DNA of 64,000 nucleotides, from NCBI RefSeq assembly GCF_017980685.1, contig NZ_JACXXO010000010.1, forward strand, positions 124,001 to 188,000, in the 5' to 3' direction. Below the pieces are notes generated by a model. That model was not told where the DNA came from. It saw nothing but the letters and a program-made list of their open reading frames with translations, and ran no database searches. The position numbers and the translations under genes were made by a program. This document shows positions 53,043 through 61,265 of the stretch, one piece after another; the stretch's first letter is position 1; each line of letters opens with the position of its first letter. Source of the DNA: Pseudomonas iridis. GTDB lineage: Bacteria > Pseudomonadota > Gammaproteobacteria > Pseudomonadales > Pseudomonadaceae.

Positions 53043-53740
53043 GTAGTACCGTCGGTTTCCGGGCTGCCGGAAACGGCGTTCGGCACACACGACTTCTCAC
53101 GGTCGGTGTCAGGTGCGTCGGGAGTGGTTGGCCATTCCCGTGTCTAGCGATTGCGGCCAATTGGGCCGAGACCGCGACGTACGCGTCCTGCTTGCTGTGG
53201 CTACTTAAGCACTCAGTCAGGAGGAGGAATCAACCAGCGGCTGTGGACGAGATGAAGCGTCTTGATAAAGCCTAATGCTACACAGTCCAGCGGTTGTGCA
53301 TCTCCACCCTACACGTATCCCTGATAATTCGGGTGCTGCCGCGCGCAGAATCCGCAACGGGTTGGCATTTACCGTGAGCTCCGAAAGGGGAGGTCACGCA
53401 TCATGGCTAATTTAGGCGTTGTTTCCGAAGCCTTCGCTCGGGGTCATTCACAGCTGACTGCACTTTGTGAACTGGCCTTGAATGTTTGCCTGCCAGGCGA
53501 GTAAAAACTCTGCTCGGCGGTGTGATTCAGGCCTTATGTCACCTGCGCTTGTTACAACTGCAAACTCCACCGTTACGTAGCGAAAGCCCCGTAGGACGGC
53601 CTCGCGTCCTGGTGAATTGCGTTGGTCAGGGCCGGTTTTTGACCGTGGTGCCGCTGTCCAGGCCGCTTTTGGCGGCGTTCGCGACTATAGCAGCAATGAT
53701 TAAGTGCTTCAAATCCATAAAAATTGTTATCATCCGCGCC
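53043..53740. other. Divergent rne-rluC intergenic region
   Basis: Nearly 700 bases between two divergent genes. The left part should be the rne leader, which in other bacteria carries hairpins used for autoregulation. TTTCCGGGCTGCCGGAAA around 53053-53070 can fold into such a hairpin. One short frame with a strong ribosome binding site is described separately at 53403. No RNA gene was recognised. Confidence 0.6.
53403..53504 (+). CDS. Possible 33-residue small protein
   Basis: An ATG at 53403 follows AAGGGGAGG with a 9-base gap, a near perfect Shine-Dalgarno sequence. The frame encodes 33 residues beginning MANLGVVSEAFARGHSQL and ends at TAA 53504. The peptide has two cysteines and a slightly hydrophobic middle. 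It overlaps the rne leader on the opposite strand. No known family; it may be a leader peptide or chance. Confidence 0.35.
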   Translation: MANLGVVSEAFARGHSQLTALCELALNVCLPGE

Positions 53741-54700
53741 ATGACAACTACTGCCCCTTCGACTCCAGGCGTTCAACTGCTTGAAGTCTCGCCGGAGTAT
53801 GCCGGCCAACGAATCGACAATTTTCTCCTCGCCAGGCTCAAAGGTGTGCCCAAGACCTTGATTTACCGCATTTTGCGCAAAGGCGAAGTGCGTGTGAACA
53901 AAGGTCGGATCAAACCCGAATACAAGCTGCAGGCCGGTGATGTCGTGCGCGTGCCGCCCGTTCGCGTGCCTGAGCGTGACGAGCCGGTGCCTCTGGCCCA
54001 GGGCCTGTTGCAGCGCCTGGAAGCCTCGATTGTCTTCGAAGACAAAGCCCTGATCGTGATCAACAAGCCTGCGGGCATTGCGGTTCACGGTGGCAGCGGC
54101 TTGAACTTCGGTGTGATCGAAGCCTTTCGTCAGTTGCGTCCGGATACCAAAGAGCTGGAGCTGGTTCACCGTCTCGACCGCGACACTTCCGGCCTGCTGA
54201 TGATTGCCAAGAAGCGCAGCATGCTCCGTCATTTACACGAGCAGTTGCGCGGTGATGGCATCGACAAGCGCTACATGGCGCTTGTGCGCGGCAATTGGGC
54301 GACCTCGATCAAGAAAATCAGCGCACCATTGCTCAAGAGCAACTTGCGTTCCGGCGAGCGCATGGTTGAAGTCAATGACGAGGGCAAAGAAGCCCTGACC
54401 CTGTTCAAGGTGCTGCGCCGCTTTGGCGACTTCGCGACCATGGTCGAAGCCAAGCCTGTGACCGGTCGTACTCACCAGATTCGCGTTCACACCCTGCACG
54501 CCGGGCATTGCATTGCTGGCGACAGCAAGTATGGCGACGAGGGTTTCACCAAGGAAATCCGCGATCTGGGCGGCAAGCGTCTGTTCCTGCATGCTTACAT
54601 GCTGACCGTGCCGCTGCCGGATGGCGGCAAGCTGAACTTGCAGGCGCCGGTCGATGAAATGTGGGCCAAGACCGTGGAGCGATTGAGTGCGCCCATCTGA
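53741..54700 (+). CDS. rluC: 23S rRNA pseudouridine synthase RluC
   Basis: RluC converts uridines 955, 2504 and 2580 (E. coli numbering) of 23S rRNA to pseudouridine. The 319-residue enzyme has an N-terminal S4 RNA-binding domain (residues ~20-80) and the RsuA/RluA catalytic domain with VHRLDRDTSGLL, whose second aspartate is the catalytic one, plus GRTHQIRVH near the C-terminus. Pairing with rne is conserved in many bacteria. The ATG at 53741 has no ribosome binding site; a TATCAT hexamer ends 7 bases before it, so the mRNA may be leaderless. The stop overlaps the next gene. Confidence 0.93.
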   Translation: MTTTAPSTPGVQLLEVSPEYAGQRIDNFLLARLKGVPKTLIYRILRKGEVRVNKGRIKPEYKLQAGDVVRVPPVRVPERDEPVPLAQGLLQRLEASIVFEDKALIVINKPAGIAVHGGSGLNFGVIEAFRQLRPDTKELELVHRLDRDTSGLLMIAKKRSMLRHLHEQLRGDGIDKRYMALVRGNWATSIKKISAPLLKSNLRSGERMVEVNDEGKEALTLFKVLRRFGDFATMVEAKPVTGRTHQIRVHTLHAGHCIAGDSKYGDEGFTKEIRDLGGKRLFLHAYMLTVPLPDGGKLNLQAPVDEMWAKTVERLSAPI

Positions 54701-55349
54701 TTACAAACTGCTGATTTTCGATTGGGACGGCACGCTGGCCGATTCCATTCATCGGATCGTCGAGGCCATGCATTCGGCGTCCGGGCGCTCCGGTTTCGAA
54801 TTGCGTGATGATTTTTCCGTCAAAGGCATCATCGGTCTTGGCTTGCCCGAGGCGATCCGCACCTTGTATCCCGAAATCAGCGACGCCGAAATGACCTTGT
54901 TTCGTGAGTATTACGCTGATCACTACATTGCGGCAGAGGCTGTGCCTTCGCCGCTGTTTGAGGGGGTCGTTGAATCGATGACGTCCTTTCGTGAGCAGGG
55001 TTATCACCTGGCTGTTGCGACCGGCAAGAATCGGCGCGGACTGGATCGGGTGCTCAAGGCTAATGGCTGGGAAGAGTATTTCGACATTACCCGCGCGGCC
55101 GATGAAACTGCGAGCAAGCCGCACCCTCTGATGCTGGAGCAGATACTTGCTCATTGCGGTGTGCGTGCCGAACAGGCGCTGATGGTCGGGGATTCATCCT
55201 TCGATCTGCTGATGGCGCGTAACGCGGGGATAGATTCGGTAGCGGTCAGTTATGGCGCGCAATCGATCGAATCGTTGCAACAGTTCGAGCCGCGTCTGTC
55301 GATAGACCGTTTTTCCGAATTGCATGCCTGGCTGGCGCAGCAGGCTTAA
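54687..55349 (+). CDS. HAD-family phosphatase (phosphoglycolate phosphatase-like)
   Basis: The 220-residue HAD hydrolase begins MRPSDYKLLIFDWDGTLADS, with the nucleophile and acid aspartates of motif I, TGKNRRGLD for motif II and ASKPHPLML then GDSSFDL for motifs III and IV. The cap domain is of the type found in phosphoglycolate phosphatases and related small-molecule phosphatases. The start is a GTG at 54687, 14 bases inside the rluC gene, with GGAG before it. In P. aeruginosa PA2974 holds this position. Substrate unknown. Confidence 0.9.
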   Translation: MRPSDYKLLIFDWDGTLADSIHRIVEAMHSASGRSGFELRDDFSVKGIIGLGLPEAIRTLYPEISDAEMTLFREYYADHYIAAEAVPSPLFEGVVESMTSFREQGYHLAVATGKNRRGLDRVLKANGWEEYFDITRAADETASKPHPLMLEQILAHCGVRAEQALMVGDSSFDLLMARNAGIDSVAVSYGAQSIESLQQFEPRLSIDRFSELHAWLAQQA

Positions 55350-55373
55350 TACGTTTTTGCTGGGGTGGATGGC

Positions 55374-56363
55374 ATGACCGACGAATGGAAAGCACCGGCC
55401 AAGGCAAGTGCCGACGACGGTGACGAGAAGAGCTGGAAGCTGCTGGAAAAGACCCTTCTGGCGGGTGTGCAGGAACAGCGTCGTTCGCGGCGCTGGGGGA
55501 TTTTCTTCAAGCTGCTGACATTTGTTTACCTGTTTGTCGCGTTGATCCTGTTCACGCCGCTGATGGACATGGAAAAAAGCGCGACTCGCGGCGAGAACTA
55601 CACTGCGCTGATCGACGTCACCGGCGTGATCGCCGACAAAGAGCCGGCCAGTGCCGACAACATTGTCGGCAGCCTGCGCGCTGCGTTCGAGGACAAGAAG
55701 GTCAAGGGTGTCATCCTGCGGATCAACAGTCCGGGTGGCAGTCCTGTGCAGTCTGGTTATGTGTATGACGAGATCAAGCGTCTGCGTGGCTTGCACCCCG
55801 AGATCAAGCTGTATGCGGTGATTTCCGATCTCGGAGCGTCTGGTGCGTATTACATCGCCAGTGCTGCGGATCAGATCTACGCCGACAAGGCGAGTCTGGT
55901 GGGTTCCATTGGTGTGACGGCGGCCGGTTACGGCTTTGTCGGCACCATGGAGAAGCTGGGAGTCGAGCGTCGCACGTACACGTCTGGCGAGCACAAATCC
56001 TTCCTTGATCCGTTCCAGCCGCAGAAGCCTGAAGAAACGGCGTTCTGGCAAAGTGTGCTGGACACCACGCACAAGCAGTTCATCAACAGCGTCAAGCAGG
56101 GTCGTGGCGATCGCCTGAAGGACAAAGAGCATCCGGAGCTGTTCTCCGGGCTGGTCTGGTCTGGCGAGCAGGCTCTGCCGCTGGGCTTGATCGATGGTCT
56201 GGGCAGTGCCAGTTCGGTGGCGCGTGATGTGGTCGGCGAGAAAGAGTTGGTGGACTTTACCGTTCAGGAATCGCCGTTTGACCGCTTCTCGAAGAAACTT
56301 GGCGCCAGTGTGGCCGAGCAGTTGGCGATGTGGATGGGTTTCCACGGGCCATCGTTGCGTTAA
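55374..56363 (+). CDS. S49 signal-peptide peptidase-like protein (SohB/SppA)
   Basis: The 329-residue protein has one membrane helix at about residues 42-62 (FFKLLTFVYLFVALILFTPL) and a periplasmic S49 peptidase domain. ILRINSPGGSPVQSG is the conserved binding strand, LGASGAYYIAS holds the nucleophilic serine, and SGEHKSFLDPF the candidate catalytic lysine. It would cleave signal peptides left in the membrane or other membrane-bound peptides. The ATG at 55374 is preferred over GTG at 55365. A degenerate REP pair follows. Position matches P. aeruginosa PA2973. Confidence 0.9.
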   Translation: MTDEWKAPAKASADDGDEKSWKLLEKTLLAGVQEQRRSRRWGIFFKLLTFVYLFVALILFTPLMDMEKSATRGENYTALIDVTGVIADKEPASADNIVGSLRAAFEDKKVKGVILRINSPGGSPVQSGYVYDEIKRLRGLHPEIKLYAVISDLGASGAYYIASAADQIYADKASLVGSIGVTAAGYGFVGTMEKLGVERRTYTSGEHKSFLDPFQPQKPEETAFWQSVLDTTHKQFINSVKQGRGDRLKDKEHPELFSGLVWSGEQALPLGLIDGLGSASSVARDVVGEKELVDFTVQESPFDRFSKKLGASVAEQLAMWMGFHGPSLR

Positions 56364-56373
56364 TTGGTTGTGG

Positions 56374-56480
56374 CGATCAAAAGATCGCAGTCTGCGGCAG
56401 CGCCTGCAGGTTCGATGTTCATTCGCATTGTTTGCGATGACGCGAACCCTGTAAGAGCTGTCGCTGGCTGCGATCTTTTG
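56374..56480. repeat. Degenerate REP doublet
   Basis: GATCAAAAGATCGCAGTCTG at the left and CTGGCTGCGATCTTTTGC at the right are decayed inverted copies of the REP family; arms carry several mismatches. Confidence 0.7.
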
Positions 56481-56482
56481 CT

Positions 56483-57061
56483 TTAAGGAATCTGTACGCC
56501 TTCAAGTAGCAGCATGTCGATCAGGCGAATCAGCGGCAGGCCGATCAGGCTGGTAGCGTCAGGGCCTTCGGTGGACTGGAACAGGCTCACGCCCAGCCCT
56601 TCAGCCTTGAAGCTGCCCGCGCAGTCGTAAGGCTGCTCGATGTGCAAGTAACGCTCGACCCGTGCCTGATCGAGCTGGCGCATGTGTACGGTGAACGGTA
56701 CGCAGTCGACCTGGCATTGCCCTGTCTGGCTATTAAGCAGCGCAAGGCCGGTGAGAAAAGTCACGCTGGCGCCGCTGGCGGCCATCAGTTGCTCGCGGGC
56801 CTTGTCGAAGGTGTGCGGCTTGCCGATGATCCGGTCGCCGAGGACGGCCACCTGGTCGGAGCCAATAATCAGATGAGTGGGGTGGCTGTCGGCCAATGCT
56901 CGGGCCTTCTGTTCGGCGAGGCGTTTGACCAGCTCGATTGCCGGTTCGCCAGGACGGTGGCTTTCATCGATATCCGGCGAGCTGCAGACGAACGGCAGGT
57001 GCAGGCGGGAGAGCAATTCCCGGCGATAAGTCGAGCTTGAAGCAAGTAATAAAGGCAGCAT
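56483..57061 (-). CDS. Maf-family nucleotide pyrophosphatase (YceF-like)
   Basis: The 192-residue protein starts LPLLLASSSTYRRELLSRL, the Maf signature SSSxxR, followed by DESHRPGEPA and LIIGSDQVAVL. Maf proteins hydrolyse modified or canonical nucleoside triphosphates to monophosphates; the YceF branch next to yceD-rpmF acts on 7-methyl-GTP. The gene faces away from yceD with a 105-base gap. An AGGAG site lies seven bases before the ATG at 57061. Which Maf subtype it is rests on context. Confidence 0.9.
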   Translation of the reverse strand: MLPLLLASSSTYRRELLSRLHLPFVCSSPDIDESHRPGEPAIELVKRLAEQKARALADSHPTHLIIGSDQVAVLGDRIIGKPHTFDKAREQLMAASGASVTFLTGLALLNSQTGQCQVDCVPFTVHMRQLDQARVERYLHIEQPYDCAGSFKAEGLGVSLFQSTEGPDATSLIGLPLIRLIDMLLLEGVQIP

Positions 57062-57129
57062 TTGCGTCTCCTGAGGCAGATGTGAATTCTAGCGGAGGCA
57101 CGCAAGTGACGGACAGGGCACAATTTCCT

Positions 57130-57157
57130 TTGACATGGGTGGGGGCATCCCTATAAT
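57130..57157 (+). promoter_or_regulatory. Sigma-70 promoter of yceD, very close to the start codon
   Basis: TTGACA (57130-57135) and TATAAT (57152-57157) are both perfect consensus hexamers, 16 bases apart. Transcription should start near 57164, only about three bases before the ATG at 57167. Confidence 0.85.
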
Positions 57158-57166
57158 GCTGCGCCT

Positions 57167-57694
57167 ATGTTGAATGACCCGATTCCACCTCACGTTGACC
57201 CGCGCAAATTGGCTGATCGTGGCACCACCATCCAAGGTGAGCTGCTACTGGCCGATTTGAAGAGACTCTGCGACCCGCTTTCCGACACTGTCGGTACGGT
57301 GCAGGCGAAATTCGTTTTTGAACGAGATGAACGTAAATCTGTGGTAATCCACAGCTTTATCGACACCGAGGTCAAAATGGTTTGCCAGCGTTGTCTTGAG
57401 CTGGTCACCCTGCCGATCCACAGCGAATGCAGTTACGCTGTGGTTAAGGAGGGTGCGAATACCCAGTCGTTACCGAAAGGTTATGACGTGCTGGAACTGG
57501 GCGAAGATCCATTGGATCTGCAGTCACTGGTCGAGGAGGAGCTTTTGCTTGCCTTGCCTATCGTGCCTGCTCATCATCCGGAAGAATGCCAGCAGCCGGC
57601 GGGGTCAGATGAGCCCGAACCGAGCGAGGACGAGGTAACGCGGTCCAACCCGTTCAGTGTATTGGCGCAGTTAAAGCGTGACCCAAACGTTTAG
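57167..57694 (+). CDS. yceD: YceD/DUF177 protein (23S rRNA accumulation protein)
   Basis: The 175-residue protein belongs to DUF177 (YceD), linked in E. coli and plants to 23S rRNA accumulation and always found before rpmF. It has one CxxC pair (VCQRCLELVTLP) near residue 70 and an acidic C-terminal tail. No Shine-Dalgarno sequence precedes the ATG at 57167, and the consensus promoter ends ten bases before it, so the mRNA is predicted to be leaderless. It begins the run yceD-rpmF-plsX-fabD. Confidence 0.92.
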   Translation: MLNDPIPPHVDPRKLADRGTTIQGELLLADLKRLCDPLSDTVGTVQAKFVFERDERKSVVIHSFIDTEVKMVCQRCLELVTLPIHSECSYAVVKEGANTQSLPKGYDVLELGEDPLDLQSLVEEELLLALPIVPAHHPEECQQPAGSDEPEPSEDEVTRSNPFSVLAQLKRDPNV

Positions 57695-57707
57695 GAGTTA
57701 ATCAATT

Positions 57708-57890
57708 ATGGCTGTTCAGCAGAACAAAAAATCCCGCTCTGCCCGTGACATGCGTCGTTCGCACGACGCCCTGACGGCGAGCACTCTGTCTGTAGAAAAA
57801 ACCACTGGTGAAATTCACCTGCGTCACCACGTATCGCCAGAAGGCGTATACCGTGGCCGTAAAGTGATCGACAAGGGCGCTGACGAGTAA
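57708..57890 (+). CDS. rpmF: 50S ribosomal protein L32
   Basis: The 60-residue basic protein MAVQQNKKSRSARDMRRSHD... is L32, a small subunit of the large ribosomal particle. It lacks the two CxxC pairs of zinc-binding L32 versions. TAGGAG precedes the ATG at 57708. It lies 13 bases after yceD and 4 bases before plsX, so ribosome and phospholipid synthesis genes share one transcript. Confidence 0.97.
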   Translation: MAVQQNKKSRSARDMRRSHDALTASTLSVEKTTGEIHLRHHVSPEGVYRGRKVIDKGADE

Positions 57891-57894
57891 TCAC

Positions 57895-58905
57895 TTGTCT
57901 GCTCAAGTCATCGCGATTGACGCAATGGGCGGGGACTTCGGTCCCCGCAGCATTGTTCAGGCCAGCCTTGCTTGCCTGTCTGCTACACCCTCGCTGCACC
58001 TGACCCTCGTCGGTCAACCCTCCCTTCTTGAAGAATTGATCAACGGCCAATCGGCTGCCGATCGCGCGCGCCTGACGATTGTGGCGGCCAGCGAAGTCAT
58101 CACCATGGACGAAAAACCGACTCAGGCCCTGCGTGGCAAGCCGGACTCGTCGATGCGTGTTGCCCTTGAACTGGTGCGTGATGGCAAGGCTCAAGCCTGT
58201 GTCAGTGCCGGCAATACCGGAGCATTGATGGCGCTGTCGCGCTATGTGCTGAAGACCTTGCCGGGTATCGACCGTCCCGCGATGGTTGCCGCCATTCCGA
58301 CACAGAAAGGTTATTGCCAGTTGCTTGATCTTGGCGCCAACGTCGATTGCAGTGCGGAGCATCTGTTGCAGTTTGCGGTGATGGGTTCGGTGGCGGCGCA
58401 GACGCTGGGTATTGCTCGCCCTCGGGTGGCGTTGCTGAACATCGGCACCGAAGACATCAAGGGTAATCAGCAGGTCAAGTTGGCGGCAACGCTGTTGCAG
58501 GCGGCCAGAGGCATCAACTACATCGGTTTCGTCGAAGGTGACGGCCTGTATCGCGGTGAGGCGGATGTGGTGGTGTGCGACGGGTTTGTCGGCAACATTC
58601 TGCTCAAGTCCAGCGAAGGCCTGGCGACTATGATTGCTGCGCGCATTGAGGCGCTGTTCAAAAAGAACATGGCTTCGCGCGCAATCGGTGCCTTGGCGCT
58701 GCCATTGATGAAACGCTTGCAGGCAGATCTGGCACCGGCGCGACACAATGGCGCAAGCTTCCTCGGCTTGCAGGGCATTGTGGTGAAAAGCCACGGTTCG
58801 GCGGGAGTTCAGGGCTTTCAGAGTGCGATTCAGCGTGCGCTGATCGAGATTCAGGAGAACCTGCCCGAGCGCCTTCACGGGCGTCTGGAGGATTTGTTGT
58901 CTTAG
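57895..58905 (+). CDS. plsX: Phosphate acyltransferase PlsX
   Basis: PlsX converts acyl-ACP to acyl-phosphate for the first acylation of glycerol-3-phosphate. The 336-residue protein begins SAQVIAIDAMGGDFGP, the family signature, and has SAGNTGALMALSRYVL, QLLDLGANVDC and GFVEGDGLYRGEADVVVCDGFVGN in characteristic order. The start is TTG at 57895, four bases after the rpmF stop; no suitable ATG or GTG precedes the signature, and coupling with rpmF would explain the weak start. Peripheral membrane enzyme. Confidence 0.95.
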   Translation: MSAQVIAIDAMGGDFGPRSIVQASLACLSATPSLHLTLVGQPSLLEELINGQSAADRARLTIVAASEVITMDEKPTQALRGKPDSSMRVALELVRDGKAQACVSAGNTGALMALSRYVLKTLPGIDRPAMVAAIPTQKGYCQLLDLGANVDCSAEHLLQFAVMGSVAAQTLGIARPRVALLNIGTEDIKGNQQVKLAATLLQAARGINYIGFVEGDGLYRGEADVVVCDGFVGNILLKSSEGLATMIAARIEALFKKNMASRAIGALALPLMKRLQADLAPARHNGASFLGLQGIVVKSHGSAGVQGFQSAIQRALIEIQENLPERLHGRLEDLLS

Positions 58906-59028
58906 GCGTTTTCGTCGGACAATGCTTAAATGTGACCGCCCGGTTCAAAGGGCCATCCAACTGTCAGTTTCTTGCGTCCCCCAGTGGGGCGTCATTTTCC
59001 GACGACAAGATCATTAGGGGCTTGTTAC

Positions 59029-59967
59029 ATGTCTGCTTCCCTCGCATTCGTCTTTCCAGGACAAGGTTCGCAGTCCCTCGGCATGCTGGCCGAGCTGGGC
59101 GCGCAACATCCACTGATCCTCGAAACTTTCCAAGAAGCCTCCGCTGCGCTGGGCTATGACCTGTGGGCACTGACCCAGCAGGGGCCGGAAGAGCTGCTTA
59201 ATCAAACCGACAAAACCCAACCGGCCATTCTGACCGCATCGATCGCCTTGTGGCGTCTGTGGCTGGCTGAGGGTGGTGCGCGTCCGGCATTTGTTGCCGG
59301 TCACAGCCTGGGTGAATACAGCGCGCTGGTGGCTGCCGGCAGCCTGAGTCTGGCTGATGCGGTAAAGCTCGTTGAGCGCCGTGGCCAGCTGATGCAGGAA
59401 GCGGTTCCGGCCGGGCAGGGCGGCATGGCCGCTATTCTGGGTCTGGAAGACGCTGACGTGCTGGCGGCCTGTGCTGAAGCGGCGCAGGGCGAAGTGGTCA
59501 GTGCCGTCAACTTCAACTCCCCGGGTCAGGTTGTAGTGGCCGGTGCCAAGGCTGCCGTCGAGCGCGCCATTGAAGGCTGCAAGGCGCGTGGCGCCAAGCG
59601 TGCCATGCCGCTGCCGGTGAGCGTGCCGTCGCACTGCGAGCTGATGCGTCCGGCTGCCGAGCGCTTTGCCGAGTCCATAGCCGCCATTAACTGGCAGGCG
59701 CCGCAGATCCCGGTGGTACAGAACGTCAGCGCACAAGTGCCGGCCGATCTGGAAACCCTCAAGCGTGATCTGCTCGAACAACTCTACAAGCCAGTACGCT
59801 GGGTCGAGTCCGTACAGACACTGGCCGCCAAGGGCGCGACCAATCTGGTCGAATGTGGCCCGGGCAAAGTACTGGCTGGTCTGAACAAACGTTGCGCCGA
59901 AGGCGTTTCGACTTCCAACCTCAATACCCCAGACGCTTTCGCTGCCGCTCGTGCAGCGCAGGCCTGA
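59029..59967 (+). CDS. fabD: Malonyl-CoA:ACP transacylase
   Basis: FabD moves malonyl groups from CoA to acyl carrier protein, supplying fatty-acid elongation. The 312-residue enzyme shows FVFPGQGSQSLGM at residues ~7-19, the nucleophile motif GHSLGE with Ser93, and VPSHCELM with the catalytic histidine. AGGGG lies nine bases before the ATG at 59029; the in-frame stretch further upstream is non-coding in character. Standard length and position before fabG. Confidence 0.97.
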   Translation: MSASLAFVFPGQGSQSLGMLAELGAQHPLILETFQEASAALGYDLWALTQQGPEELLNQTDKTQPAILTASIALWRLWLAEGGARPAFVAGHSLGEYSALVAAGSLSLADAVKLVERRGQLMQEAVPAGQGGMAAILGLEDADVLAACAEAAQGEVVSAVNFNSPGQVVVAGAKAAVERAIEGCKARGAKRAMPLPVSVPSHCELMRPAAERFAESIAAINWQAPQIPVVQNVSAQVPADLETLKRDLLEQLYKPVRWVESVQTLAAKGATNLVECGPGKVLAGLNKRCAEGVSTSNLNTPDAFAAARAAQA

Positions 59968-59983
59968 ATCAGGAGAAACTTGC

Positions 59984-60724
59984 ATGAGTCTGCAAGGTAA
60001 AGTTGCACTGGTCACCGGTGCAAGCCGCGGTATCGGCCAGGCTATCGCACTGGAACTGGGCCGTCAGGGCGCCATCGTTGTGGGTACCGCAACCTCCGCC
60101 AAGGGCGCTGAGGCGATTGCCGCCACGCTCAAAGAGCACGGCATTCAGGGTACCGGTCTGGAACTCAACGTCACCAGCGACGAATCCGTCAGCAAGGTGA
60201 TCGCGACCATTCAGGAGCAGTTCGGTGCACCGGCGATTTTGGTTAATAATGCCGGCATCACCCGCGATAACCTGATGATGCGCATGAAAGATGACGAATG
60301 GTACGACGTGATCGATACCAACCTGAACAGTCTGTATCGCCTGTCCAAGGGCGTTCTGCGCGGCATGACCAAAGCCCGTTGGGGTCGAATTATCAGTATT
60401 GGCTCGGTGGTGGGTGCCATGGGCAACGCAGGCCAAGTAAACTATGCAGCCGCCAAGGCCGGTCTGGAAGGTTTCAGCCGTGCAATGGCGCGTGAAGTCG
60501 GTTCGCGTTCGATTACGGTCAACTCGGTAACCCCAGGGTTTATCGACACCGATATGACCCGCGAACTGCCTGAAGCACAGCGTGAAGCCTTGCAGACGCA
60601 GATTCCGCTGGGTCGTCTGGGACAAGCTCAAGAGATCGCGTCTGTGGTCGCTTTTCTTGCATCCGACGGTGCGGCATACGTTACTGGGGCTACAATCCCG
60701 GTGAACGGTGGGATGTACATGTAA
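59984..60724 (+). CDS. fabG: 3-oxoacyl-ACP reductase FabG
   Basis: FabG reduces 3-oxoacyl-ACP to 3-hydroxyacyl-ACP with NADPH. The 246-residue SDR has VTGASRGIGQA (cofactor), NNAGITRDNLMMRM, the catalytic serine in ISIGSVVGAMGN, and YAAAKAGLEGFS with Tyr and Lys. AGGAG precedes the ATG at 59984. About 200 bases with a promoter lie between it and acpP, giving acpP independent strong expression. Confidence 0.97.
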   Translation: MSLQGKVALVTGASRGIGQAIALELGRQGAIVVGTATSAKGAEAIAATLKEHGIQGTGLELNVTSDESVSKVIATIQEQFGAPAILVNNAGITRDNLMMRMKDDEWYDVIDTNLNSLYRLSKGVLRGMTKARWGRIISIGSVVGAMGNAGQVNYAAAKAGLEGFSRAMAREVGSRSITVNSVTPGFIDTDMTRELPEAQREALQTQIPLGRLGQAQEIASVVAFLASDGAAYVTGATIPVNGGMYM

Positions 60725-60840
60725 GTAAAATGTGACGGATTGCTTCAAAAAAATGTCATACGAGCTGTCTAAAATCCGTTATAAAGCTGCAATCTATTTA
60801 TAGGCAGAGGGCCGCAGGGTTTGAGGAGTGAAGCTTTCAG

Positions 60841-60868
60841 TTGAAAAACTGAAAAGTCTTTCTATACA
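60841..60868 (+). promoter_or_regulatory. Probable acpP promoter
   Basis: TTGAAA (60841-60846) and TATACA (60863-60868) lie 16 bases apart, 52 bases before the acpP start. A small TCAGTT-GAAA-AACTGA hairpin overlaps the -35. Confidence 0.65.
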
Positions 60869-60920
60869 CTTACCCACTGGCCAGCTGCCTGAATTTGTCC
60901 ATTAGGAGTGAAAACAAGGT

Positions 60921-61157
60921 ATGAGCACCATCGAAGAGCGCGTCAAGAAAATCGTTGCCGAGCAACTGGGTGTTAAAGAAGAAGAAGTGGTTAACACCGC
61001 TTCCTTCGTAGAAGACCTGGGTGCCGACTCCCTTGACACCGTTGAGCTGGTGATGGCTCTGGAAGAGGAATTCGAGACCGAAATCCCTGACGAAGAAGCT
61101 GAGAAGATCACTACTGTACAAGCTGCAATCGATTACGTTACAAACCACCAGGCTTAA
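60921..61157 (+). CDS. acpP: Acyl carrier protein
   Basis: The 78-residue acidic four-helix protein carries growing acyl chains on a phosphopantetheine arm at Ser37 of GADSLDTVELVMAL. Sequence and length are those of the housekeeping ACP of fatty-acid synthesis. TAGGAGTGAAAACAAGGT stands before the ATG at 60921. It has its own promoter and a strong terminator downstream, but read-through to fabF is possible. Confidence 0.98.
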   Translation: MSTIEERVKKIVAEQLGVKEEEVVNTASFVEDLGADSLDTVELVMALEEEFETEIPDEEAEKITTVQAAIDYVTNHQA

Positions 61158-61186
61158 TAGCTTGTAATCGTTGCTTGCTGTCATGG

Positions 61187-61222
61187 AAAAACCGCACTGC
61201 CATCACGGCGTGCGGTTTTTTC
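61187..61222 (+). terminator. Terminator after acpP
   Basis: AAAAACCGCAC / GTGCGGTTTTT stem with a 12-base loop and T run, 30 bases after the acpP stop. Confidence 0.85.
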
Positions 61223-61265
61223 TTTAGGCCTGATGCAAAGTCGTCATTTGAAAAAGGAGAGTGCT

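Noticed and set aside
49812..53147. An 1111-codon open frame antisense to the whole rne gene
   Set aside because: It mirrors the codon bias and repeats of rne, has no ribosome binding site and translates to low-complexity sequence; rne itself is unmistakable.
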